DNA of 64,000 nucleotides from Naasia sp. (GTDB lineage: Bacteria; Actinomycetota; Actinomycetes; Actinomycetales; Microbacteriaceae): assembly GCF_025465545.1 (NCBI RefSeq), contig NZ_JAODMK010000017.1, forward strand, positions 57,120 to 121,119. Direction: 5' to 3'. Below are positions 18,942 through 26,805 of this stretch, in pieces. The position numbers and the translations under genes are program-made. How positions within the stretch are numbered: position 1 is the stretch's first letter; the number at the start of each line of letters is the position of its first letter. The notes beneath the pieces were generated by a model that was not told the origin of the DNA, made no database searches, and saw nothing but the letters and a program-made list of their open reading frames with translations.

Positions 18942-20041
18942 CCGGAACTGGAGAGGACCGCCGTCAGGCAGACGGCTCCCGGACGCAGACGTCAGCCCGT
19001 GCACGTGGGCGGGCATCAAGCGGGTGGCTCTGGACGGCCGGTGCGATGCTGATGTCCGTTGCGTTACTCGGACCCATTGCCGCTGTCGTCGGGGCCGACG
19101 TCGGGCACACCTACTCGACGCTCTTCCTCACGTCCTTCGGGTCGCCCTTCGGCATCGGCGTGCTCCTCATCTACTCGATCCCCCTCGTGCTGGTCGGTCT
19201 AGCAGTGGCGGTGCCGTATCGGGCCGGCCTGTTCAATATCGGCGGGGACGGTCAGCTCCTGATGGGGGCCTTCACCGCCATGGTGGTCGGCGTGAGTCTG
19301 CCGGGTCTGGGGGCGATCCCCGGCGGGGTCCTGATCCTGCTCCTGGCCGGAGCAGCAGCGGGTGCCTTCTTCGGTGCGATCGCGGGCGCCCTTCGCGCGT
19401 GGCGGGGCGTCAGCGAGATCGTCACGACGATCATGCTCAACTTCGTTGCACTGTTCCTGGTGCGCTACTTCGTGGCGGGACCCCTTCGTGACCCCGGCTT
19501 GACGTTCAACGCCAGCCCCGCCGTAGACCCCGGACTGCGAATCGCCAAACTCGCGGGCAACGCAGGAATCCCCATGTCCGCGCTCGTCGCGATCCTCGCC
19601 GCTGCAGTCGTCGCGTGGTGGGCGTACCGCACTCGGAGCGGGTGGGCGCACCGGATGCTGGGAACCGCACCGTCCTTCGCTCGGGCGAAGGGTGTGCGAG
19701 TCGAGGTCGGCTACTTCCTGGCCCTCGTCGCGGGCGGCGCGCTCGGCGGTCTCGCGGGCGCGACTGAGCTGGTGGGCAACCAGTACCGCATCGGGTTCGG
19801 CTTCTCGCCCGGATGGGGTATCGATGCTGTGGCGATCGCCCTCCTCGCACGCGGGAACCCTCTCGCGGTTGTTCCGATCGCGGTCTTCTTCGCATTCCTG
19901 AGGAACGGAGGAGGGGCCCTTCAGTCAGCGGTCGGGATCCCGGGAACGGTCGTGACGCTGCTGGCCGCGGTGCCGGTGCTCATCGTGGCGGCGGTGACGG
20001 GCTGGCGGACCTACCGCAAGTTCCGGGGGGAGGGAGGCTGA
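18938..20041 (+). CDS. ABC importer permease (importer 1, first subunit)
   Basis: 367 residues, about ten membrane segments of the BPD_transp_2 (nucleoside/branched-chain) permease family. Conserved VPYRAGLFNIGGDGQLLMGA and SEIVTTIMLNFVALFLVRYF are the family's coupling-region landmarks. A basic 30-residue N-terminal tail precedes the first helix. ATGA overlap with the ATPase gene and TGATG overlap with the next permease: strictly co-translated. Confidence 0.9.
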
Positions 20042-20940
20042 TGGAGTTCCTCTTCGGCGCAATGGTCGTGTTGGGCGTCCCATTGCTGTTCGCCGCCCTC
20101 GGCGGGATCCTCGCCGAGCGCTCGGGAGTCCTGAACCTCGGGCTCGAGGGGCTGCTCCTGATCGGGGCCTTCTGTGGCGCGCTGGTGGGATCTTCGACCG
20201 GCTCGGTCCTCACGGGTGTGGCCGCGGCCCTGGCGGCCGGACTGCTCGGAGGAGCGGTGCTGGCCTTGCTCACGGTCGTCCTGCGCGCCGACCAGATCGT
20301 CACGGGAATCGCGTTCAACATCGCCATGCTCGGGTTGACGGGTCTGTTGTTCGGCGTCCTCGGGGCGGGGGCGTTCGCGACTCCTTCGGATGCGGACACC
20401 CGCATTCCCTTCCTCGCCGATATCCCGGCCCTCGGCGCACTCTTCAGCACGCACTGGATCGCCTACGTCGGATACGCGCTGGTGGTCGCGCTCACGGTAG
20501 TACTCTTCCGAACCGGCCTCGGCGTCCGGATCAGAGCGTCGGGCGAGAATGCGGAAGCAGCACGGGCCAGCGGGGTGAACGTTCTCCGCACCAGGTTCGC
20601 GGCGGTAGTGCTGAGCGGCGGCATCGCCGCGCTCGGCGGGGCCTTCATGAGTTTGGCGGATGTCCACGGATTCGGCGAGAATATGGTCGACGGTCGGGGC
20701 TACATCGCGTTCGCGATCATCATCCTCGGCCGCTGGCGCCCGCTCGGCGTCGCGGCGGGGGCGGCCCTGTTCGGATTCGCCCAAGGGCTCGACCTGTTCG
20801 CTCAGACGCGTTCCTTTCCTCTTCCCCTCGAAGCTGTGCAGGCCGTGCCCTATGTCATCGCTCTGGCGACAGCGGCCATACTGGGTAAGAAGGCGAGGCC
20901 CCCCGCTGAGGAGGGCCGGCCCCTCATGCTGGCCGGCTGA
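20041..20940 (+). CDS. ABC importer permease (importer 1, second subunit)
   Basis: 299 residues, about eight to ten membrane segments. Family landmarks ILAERSGVLNLGLEGLLLIG and DQIVTGIAFNIAMLGLTGL pair with the first permease to form a heterodimeric channel. Begins at the last base of the previous gene's stop. The regulator gene follows after 18 bases. Confidence 0.9.
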   Translation: MEFLFGAMVVLGVPLLFAALGGILAERSGVLNLGLEGLLLIGAFCGALVGSSTGSVLTGVAAALAAGLLGGAVLALLTVVLRADQIVTGIAFNIAMLGLTGLLFGVLGAGAFATPSDADTRIPFLADIPALGALFSTHWIAYVGYALVVALTVVLFRTGLGVRIRASGENAEAARASGVNVLRTRFAAVVLSGGIAALGGAFMSLADVHGFGENMVDGRGYIAFAIIILGRWRPLGVAAGAALFGFAQGLDLFAQTRSFPLPLEAVQAVPYVIALATAAILGKKARPPAEEGRPLMLAG

Positions 20941-20958
20941 CGAAAACGGAGGTTGGCC

Positions 20959-21738
20959 ATGACTAAGTCGCGTAATACTGCCCGCAGCGACCAGGGATCA
21001 GGACGGCGCGACGAGCTGCAAGTGCACTCGCCGAGCCTCGTGGACGACATCGCCTTCCGCCTCCAGTCCGACATCATGGCAGGGGTCTTCCCGCCCGGCG
21101 CGCACCTCCAGCAGGACGAGCTCTGCCAGAAGTACGGAGTCAGCAGAACTCCCGTCCGGGAAGCGCTGCACAAGCTGCATGCTCAGAATCTCGTGACGAT
21201 CGTCCCCAACAAGGGCGCGACGGTGCGCATCCCGACCGAACGCGACCTGCGGGAGGTCTATGCCATGCGGGGCGAGCTCGAGGGCTTCTCCGCCGAGCTC
21301 GCTGCCGGCAACTGGTCGGATGCCGATGATATGGACCTGCTGGCTGCGCAGGCGAAGCTGACGGCCTTCGTCGCCCGAGGTTTGGCGATGCGGGAGCCGT
21401 CCCCCGAGGAGGAAGCCTCGATGGGAGCCAGGATCGCCAGGGCGAACGAGGAGTTCCACTCGATCATCCACCAGGCTTCCGGAAACACCCGCCTCCGCAA
21501 CCTGATCCTCGACCTTGAGAACTCCCTTCCGGTGAGTCAGATCTGGCGGGCGCTGCGGGACGCGAACGAGACCGAGGAGCTGAACGTGCGCGATCACGAG
21601 GACATCGCTGTCGCGCTGCGGGACGGGGACGGCCCGGCGGCTCGCGAGGCGATGTCCCGACACATCACGAGGGCCGGCGAGCTGCTGGTGGAGCACCTGC
21701 GTGAGGTGGGCTTCTGGAAGGGAAAGGCGCTCAGGTAG
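20959..21738 (+). CDS. GntR-family (FadR subfamily) regulator
   Basis: 259 residues. N-terminal winged HTH: DDIAFRLQSDIMAGVFPPGA then QDELCQKYGVSRTPVREALH, with the FCD-type helical effector domain (about 95-235) in which metal-ligand-type residues occur (ANEEFHSIIHQASGN, VRDHEDIAVALRDGD, MSRHI). A GGAGG site lies 6 bases before the ATG at 20959. It is cotranscribed with importer 1 and is the best candidate to bind the GGATAC-containing palindromes at 16215, 22723 and 22776. It ends head-to-head, overlapping 8 bases with the next gene's end. Confidence 0.85.
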   Translation: MTKSRNTARSDQGSGRRDELQVHSPSLVDDIAFRLQSDIMAGVFPPGAHLQQDELCQKYGVSRTPVREALHKLHAQNLVTIVPNKGATVRIPTERDLREVYAMRGELEGFSAELAAGNWSDADDMDLLAAQAKLTAFVARGLAMREPSPEEEASMGARIARANEEFHSIIHQASGNTRLRNLILDLENSLPVSQIWRALRDANETEELNVRDHEDIAVALRDGDGPAAREAMSRHITRAGELLVEHLREVGFWKGKALR

Positions 21739-22714
21739 AGGAGCCCGTTCGGTCGCGAAGAGCTCGAACCGTCTCGGCTCGGCGGCGGGCTATGCTCACC
21801 AGCCGCTGCGCGTCATAGCTTCCGCGCAGCCCGGTGCCGGACTTCGCACCGAGGTCGCCGCCCTCAACCATCGCCCTCAGGTGCTGAGGAGGCTCATTGG
21901 AGTCAGAGAGGGACGGGAAGAGCTGTTCGGCGACAGCCAGGTGGACATCCAGGCCGGCCAAATCCATGCTCTCGAGCGGCCCCACCGCTGCCCATCGCGG
22001 CCCCAACGCATGGACGAGTGCGGCATCCAGGTCCTCGGGAGTGCAGACCCCGTCCCGCAGCAGCGCGTGGGCCTCCCTGAGCAGGGCGTACTGCAGACGA
22101 TTGACGACGAATCCCGGGACGGGCTTCCGGACGTGCAGGGCGTGCTTGCGCAGCCGTTGCACGAAGGTCGTGAGCGCCTGAGCGGTGGCTGCGGAGGTGG
22201 AGGGTCCGCGGACGATCTCCACGACCTGCACGAGCTCAGCAGGGAGAAACCAGTGCAAGCCGGCGAACCTCTCGGGGGGCGTCACGGCACGCTCGAGGTC
22301 GGGAAGCGAGAGCGAACTGGTGTTCGTGGTGATGATCGCGCTGGGCGGCGCGGCGGCGGCGATCTCGGCGAGCACGGCCTGCTTCAGTTCGAGCTCTTCC
22401 TTCACCGATTCGACGACCAGGGAGCACCCCGCGACGGTAGAGGGGATGTCGTCGGCGAAGCTGACAAGTGCCACTGCCCGCCTGCTGGCGTCCTCATCGA
22501 GGAGGCCAGCGTTGACCAGTACGCCGAAGGAGGCTGCGAGGCGGGAGCGGGTTTGGTCGAGCGAACGCCGGCTGCGCGTCAGGCAGCGGACCGGGGTTCC
22601 CGACATGGCGACGGCGGCGGCGATTCCGACGCCCATAGCTCCCGCGCCCACCACCCCCACGAGCTCTAGTGACGGCAGGGATGATTCGGGGGCGGTCTCA
22701 CTTCGCGCCAGCAT
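21731..22714 (-). CDS. 3-hydroxyacyl-CoA dehydrogenase-like NAD-dependent dehydrogenase
   Basis: 327 residues. Rossmann fold with GVVGAGAMGVGIAAAV (about 15-30), NTSSL and the catalytic histidine region FAGLHWFLPAELVQVVEIV, then the C-terminal helical domain with KPVPGFVVNRLQYALLREA. Family members oxidise 3-hydroxyacyl-CoA, but some act on small hydroxy or aldehyde acids (for example the FHMPC dehydrogenase type at 46492). Divergent from the second urocanase and sharing its regulatory spacer, so it likely belongs to the same pathway. The substrate is unknown. Confidence 0.8.
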   Translation of the reverse strand: MLARSETAPESSLPSLELVGVVGAGAMGVGIAAAVAMSGTPVRCLTRSRRSLDQTRSRLAASFGVLVNAGLLDEDASRRAVALVSFADDIPSTVAGCSLVVESVKEELELKQAVLAEIAAAAPPSAIITTNTSSLSLPDLERAVTPPERFAGLHWFLPAELVQVVEIVRGPSTSAATAQALTTFVQRLRKHALHVRKPVPGFVVNRLQYALLREAHALLRDGVCTPEDLDAALVHALGPRWAAVGPLESMDLAGLDVHLAVAEQLFPSLSDSNEPPQHLRAMVEGGDLGAKSGTGLRGSYDAQRLVSIARRRAETVRALRDRTGSST

Positions 22715-22722
22715 AGACGCGA

Positions 22723-22736
22723 GGATACATGTATCC
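22723..22736. promoter_or_regulatory. Perfect 14-bp palindrome GGATACATGTATCC
   Basis: A perfect palindrome 8 bases upstream of the minus-strand dehydrogenase ATG. On that strand it ends in TATCCT, a possible -10 box seven bases before the ATG, so binding would block that promoter. Confidence 0.65.
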
Positions 22737-22767
22737 GAGCCCGAATCAGGACGGCCCGTGCGATCGT

Positions 22768-22794
22768 TTGACAACATGCATCCATGGATACAAT
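22768..22794 (+). promoter_or_regulatory. Promoter and operator of the second urocanase operon
   Basis: TTGACA (22768-22773) and TACAAT (22789-22794) form a -35/-10 pair with a short 15-base spacer. The operator ATGCATCCATGGATACAAT (22776-22794) covers the spacer and the -10, so a bound repressor would exclude RNA polymerase. The predicted start falls at about 22801, essentially at the ATG (22803), implying leaderless mRNA. Confidence 0.65.
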
Positions 22795-22802
22795 ATGGCC
22801 CT

Positions 22803-24464
22803 ATGCCGGATAGAACGCAGCTCGATCAGACCCTCGAATGCCTGGGTTGGGAACAGGAAGGCATCCTCCGATGCCTGCGCAACAACCTCGACCCGGCGGT
22901 CGCGGAAGACGCTGCCAACCTCGTCGTCTACGGGGGCAAGGGGCGCGCGGCGCGCAGCCATGAGGATCTCGACCGGATCATCGCTTCCTTGAAGACGCTT
23001 CGGGACGACGAGACCCTGCTGGTCCAGTCCGGAGCGCCGGTGGCGGTGCTCCCCACTCACCCGGACGCCCCGCGCGTGCTCATCTCAACTGCGATGGTGG
23101 TCCCGGCTTGGTCCGATCAGGAGACGTTCTGGGACCTCGAGTCCAAGGGGCTCACAATGTACGGCCAGATGACAGCGGCCGGCTGGTTCTACATCGGGAC
23201 GCAGGGAATCCTGGGCTTCACTTACGAGACCTTCTCCTCGGTCGCCAAGCAACACTTCGGCGGGACGTTGAAGGGGCGGAAGATCCTCACGGCGGGGCTC
23301 GGAGGCATGGGGGGAGCGCAGGGATGGGCTATTGCTCACAATGGCGGGCGCGCGCTCATCGTGGAAGCCGACGAGCGACGCGCACGTCGCCGCGCTCAGG
23401 GTGGCTGGGTCGACCATCTCACCGGGGACTACGACGAAGCCGTCAGACTACTCACGTCCTCTGACGAGCCCGGCTCGATCGGCTTGATCGCGAACATCGC
23501 GGAGGTGGCCCCCCGCCTGCTCCGTGACGGCGTGCATGTCGACATCGTCACGGACCAGACCTCAGCACACGACATCCTCAACGGCTACATCCCGATCGGC
23601 TACACGCCGGAGCAGACCGCGAACGCTCGAGCCGCCGACTCCGAGTACCTAGCGGCGGCAAGCCGATCGCTGCTCCAGCACGCGAGGGCTCTCCTGGGAT
23701 TCCGGGAGCAGGGAGCTGTCGTCTTCGAGTACGGCAACAACCTGCGCGGACAGGTCAGGAAGGCCGGACTGCCAGAGATCATGGTGATTCCGGGTTTCGT
23801 CAACGAATACGTGCGCCCCATCTTCGCCTCGGGCGTCGGACCGTTCCGATGGATCGCCTTGAGCGGTTCCGACGAGGACCTGCGCAAGAGCGAAGAAGCA
23901 GTGCTCGAGGTCGTCGGCAGCGAGTCCCTCGGCAGATGGTTCGCCCTTGCACGGGAACACATCCCGCAACAGGGACTCCCCGCACGGATCTGCTGGCTCG
24001 GGCTCGGTCAGCGGGACGCCGTCTGCGCTCGCCTCAATGAACTCGTCGCCTCCGGAGAGATAGGTCCACTCGCACTGGGCCGTGACCATATGGATCCCGC
24101 CTCCGTCGCTTCGCCGCTTCGCGAGACCGAGGGGATGCTCGACGGGTCGGACGCCATCGCGGACTGGCCGATCCTTTCCGCCATGCTGAACGCCGCGCAG
24201 GGAGCCACCTGGGTCTCCGTCGGCAACGGCGGGGGCGTCGGCGTGGGCAATAGCATCCACACGGGAATGGTCGTCATCGCGGACGGCACAGAACGAGCCG
24301 CCCGGAAGATCAAGCGCGTGTTCTGGACAGATCCGGCTCTCGGAGTTGCGCGCTACGCCGACGCCGGGTACCCGCAGGCTCTGGCCAAGGCCGCCGAGTC
24401 GGGCCTGGACCTTCCGCGGCGGACGAACGAGCTGAAGCAGTTGCAAATGGAGGAGACCCGATGA
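22803..24464 (+). CDS. Divergent urocanate hydratase paralogue
   Basis: 553 residues, clearly urocanase-fold: TAGLGGMGGAQGWAIAH (NAD), [35 protein letters not shown]. It differs from the hutU in this window at conserved active-site-proximal places: GILGFTYETF instead of [26 protein letters not shown] instead of [16 protein letters not shown], and WVSVGNGGGVGVG instead of [13 protein letters not shown]. That argues for another substrate, such as thiourocanate or an N-substituted urocanate (known family specificities include thiourocanate hydratase in ergothioneine breakdown). It leads an operon with a hydantoinase/carboxylase-like complex, with its stop overlapping the next ATG. I am sure of the fold, not of the substrate. 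Confidence 0.85.
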   Translation: MPDRTQLDQTLECLGWEQEGILRCLRNNLDPAVAEDAANLVVYGGKGRAARSHEDLDRIIASLKTLRDDETLLVQSGAPVAVLPTHPDAPRVLISTAMVVPAWSDQETFWDLESKGLTMYGQMTAAGWFYIGTQGILGFTYETFSSVAKQHFGGTLKGRKILTAGLGGMGGAQGWAIAHNGGRALIVEADERRARRRAQGGWVDHLTGDYDEAVRLLTSSDEPGSIGLIANIAEVAPRLLRDGVHVDIVTDQTSAHDILNGYIPIGYTPEQTANARAADSEYLAAASRSLLQHARALLGFREQGAVVFEYGNNLRGQVRKAGLPEIMVIPGFVNEYVRPIFASGVGPFRWIALSGSDEDLRKSEEAVLEVVGSESLGRWFALAREHIPQQGLPARICWLGLGQRDAVCARLNELVASGEIGPLALGRDHMDPASVASPLRETEGMLDGSDAIADWPILSAMLNAAQGATWVSVGNGGGVGVGNSIHTGMVVIADGTERAARKIKRVFWTDPALGVARYADAGYPQALAKAAESGLDLPRRTNELKQLQMEETR

Positions 24465-26470
24465 CGACTGTGAGTGCAGAGCACGCGGTTACGAGCGCGG
24501 AACCGGTGCCGGTCAAGGAGTTCACGCTCAGCATCGACACGGGCGGAACATTCACGGACGGCTTCGTGTCCGGCGCGGGGCGGCACGCCCAGGTGAAGGT
24601 GGACACCACCCCGCATGATCTGACCGAGGGATTCATGGCGTGCGTGCAAGCCGCCGCCGCCGCCATGGGTGAGGACCTGGAGGGCTTTCTGGGCAAGCTC
24701 GGCGTGGTCCACTTCAGTTCCACCATCGCGACCAATACGGCGGTGCAGCGATCGGGCCCCCAGGTGGGGCTGATCGTTAGTGGAGGCGCAGACCGCGCAT
24801 ACGGCACCTCGGAGCAGTTCAGCGCTCTCGGCGCCTTCATCTCGGCCGACATGATCGTGTCCGTACCGGAAGCCGTCGACGATACGGGCCAAGTGATCAC
24901 GGAGCCGGATGCGCGCTCGGTCGACGATGCGGTGCGGTTCCTTCTCGAGCAGGGAACGGCGATGATCGTCGTGAGCTTCGGGAACGCCCATCTGAACCCG
25001 TCGAATGAGCAGCGTGCCAGGGACCTGATCACCGCCTCTTACCCACGCCACTACCTCGGGGCAATCCCGGTCCTCCAAGCCTCGAGGATCTCCATCGCGC
25101 CAGACGACTTCGGCAGGACTGCAACCGCGGTCCTGAACGCCTACCTGCACCCCGCCCTCGTCCGGAGCCTCTACAAGGCGGAGGACGGCCTCCGCCGGGG
25201 CGGCTACCAACGACCTCTGCTCATCGTCAACACCGACGGCTCCAGCACGAGGGTCGCCAAGACCAGGGCGCTGGACACCTTCAACTCGGGCCCATCGGCC
25301 GGAGTCCTGGGCGCTGTGCACGTGGCGTCCGCTCTGGCCGCCGACAACGTCTGCACGTTCGATGTGGGAGGCACTACGACGGACGTCGCGTTCATCGCCG
25401 GCGCGGTGGCGCCGCTGACGCCCGAAACACTAGCCGCGGACCTTTCCGTTCCGCACCCTGCTGTCGATCTCTGGTCATTCGGCCTCGGTGGCGGCTCCAT
25501 CATCGCGCGGACGGAGTCGGGTCTCACGGTCGGCCCCGGCAGCGCGGGATCGTCACCCGGCCCCGCGTGTTTCGGTCTGGGCGGCACGAATGCCACCCCG
25601 ACCGACGTGTGGCTCACGCTCGGCTACATCGATGCCGACCGGTTCCTCGGCGGCCGTCGGGTGCTGCTGAAGGACGAGTCGATCGCCGCGATCGAGCGCC
25701 TCTTCGGCCCCGACGACGAGCGCGACCTCGAGGAGAAGGCGCTCGACGCGCTGGATGCCGTGCATCAGGCGCTCGGGGAAGGAATGCGTGACTGGGCGGA
25801 CCGCCATCCCGGCATTCGGAACGGCCCTGATCGGTGGCTCTTCTCCTATGGAGGAGGCGGAGGTCTGCTGGCCGTCGCAGCGGCCGAATCCCTGGGGATC
25901 CAACGCGTCGTCGTCTTCCCGCAATCCTCCGTGTTCTCCGCGTTCGGCGGAGGACTGCTCCCCATCGCTCACAACTATCGCGCTGCGCTGGTCGGCTCCC
26001 GCATGGACGACGTCGTGGCGAAGCTCGCAGCGAGCGCCGTACGGGACCTCCGCGCGGAGGGCGTGACGGAGCTCGCCGCGGTGGCCGCCCTCCTGCGAAC
26101 CGCGAGCCAGGAGGGGGACTTCGGCCAGACGGCCGCCGCCACCCTCGCCGACCTGCTCGAGGGCACCTCGTCGTTGGAGCTGCCGGCCGACGCGACACGA
26201 GTCGAGCTGCGAGTAGAGGTCGAGCGCCCTCGCGAACTCGCCGTTCGGATGGGACCCGAGGCCGATAACCGCGACTCGCGGACCGTCTCGACGAGGGGCG
26301 GCCTTGCCGCGTACCCCATCGTCTCCGGACTCGGCGAGCCTGACGCACCCTCGGTGCAGGGGCCCGTGTTCCTCAGCGCGAGGGACACCACCATCATCGT
26401 CCCCGCGGGCTGGAGCTGCAGCTTCACCGAACTGGGGTACGGCATCATCCAGAAGGAGGAAGCGGCATGA
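24461..26470 (+). CDS. HyuA-type ATP-dependent subunit 1 (acetophenone carboxylase/hydantoinase family)
   Basis: 669 residues, about 70 kDa. N-terminal ASKHA-like nucleotide site: LSIDTGGTFTDGFVSGAG, with the second phosphate loop TFDVGGTTTDVAFIAGA and the glycine-rich SFGLGGGSIIARTESGL. Family members (HyuA, 5-oxoprolinase N-half, acetone/acetophenone carboxylases) phosphorylate an amide or enol oxygen with ATP. Gene order and sizes (70-, 13-, 79- and 75-kDa products) match the first four subunits of acetophenone carboxylase. Start overlaps the urocanase stop by 4 bases. Confidence 0.85.
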   Translation: MTTVSAEHAVTSAEPVPVKEFTLSIDTGGTFTDGFVSGAGRHAQVKVDTTPHDLTEGFMACVQAAAAAMGEDLEGFLGKLGVVHFSSTIATNTAVQRSGPQVGLIVSGGADRAYGTSEQFSALGAFISADMIVSVPEAVDDTGQVITEPDARSVDDAVRFLLEQGTAMIVVSFGNAHLNPSNEQRARDLITASYPRHYLGAIPVLQASRISIAPDDFGRTATAVLNAYLHPALVRSLYKAEDGLRRGGYQRPLLIVNTDGSSTRVAKTRALDTFNSGPSAGVLGAVHVASALAADNVCTFDVGGTTTDVAFIAGAVAPLTPETLAADLSVPHPAVDLWSFGLGGGSIIARTESGLTVGPGSAGSSPGPACFGLGGTNATPTDVWLTLGYIDADRFLGGRRVLLKDESIAAIERLFGPDDERDLEEKALDALDAVHQALGEGMRDWADRHPGIRNGPDRWLFSYGGGGGLLAVAAAESLGIQRVVVFPQSSVFSAFGGGLLPIAHNYRAALVGSRMDDVVAKLAASAVRDLRAEGVTELAAVAALLRTASQEGDFGQTAAATLADLLEGTSSLELPADATRVELRVEVERPRELAVRMGPEADNRDSRTVSTRGGLAAYPIVSGLGEPDAPSVQGPVFLSARDTTIIVPAGWSCSFTELGYGIIQKEEAA

Positions 26471-26805
26471 GCGTCGTGGAGATCACGGAGTATCTCGCCA
26501 TCGATCTGACCGACACCGTCTGGCTGTGTCGGCGCTGCGGCCAGAACCTCGGCGCGGCGGACTCGAACTACAAGTTCGGGTGCCTCGTGGCCGATCGGGA
26601 CCCGCGTGACGTGCACCCGCCCGTGGTCGAGGGCGATTACACCTTCGCACCGGATCCGACCTGGTGTCGCATCGTGGAGTTCTACTGCCCTGGCTGCGCG
26701 GTTCTGCTCGAGGTGGAGTACCTCCCACCCGGGCACCCGATCACGCACGACATCGAAATCGACATCCCCGAACTGAAGAAGCAGCGAGGTCTGAGCATCC
26801 AATGA
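26467..26805 (+). CDS. Small zinc-binding subunit (acetone/acetophenone carboxylase gamma-like)
   Basis: 112 residues, six cysteines: C21-C24 (WLCRRCGQNL), C39, C67, C74-C77 (EFYCPGCAVLLEVEYLPPG). The paired CxxC motifs make a zinc ribbon like the small subunit of acetone/acetophenone carboxylases. Its presence separates this complex from plain two-subunit N-methylhydantoinases, which lack it. Overlaps both neighbours by 4 bases, so all subunits are made in fixed proportion. Confidence 0.8.
   Translation: MSVVEITEYLAIDLTDTVWLCRRCGQNLGAADSNYKFGCLVADRDPRDVHPPVVEGDYTFAPDPTWCRIVEFYCPGCAVLLEVEYLPPGHPITHDIEIDIPELKKQRGLSIQ

Noticed and set aside
24310..25032. Minus-strand frames within the HyuA/HyuB operon
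   Set aside because: No motifs, and they cross gene borders of the coupled plus-strand operon.
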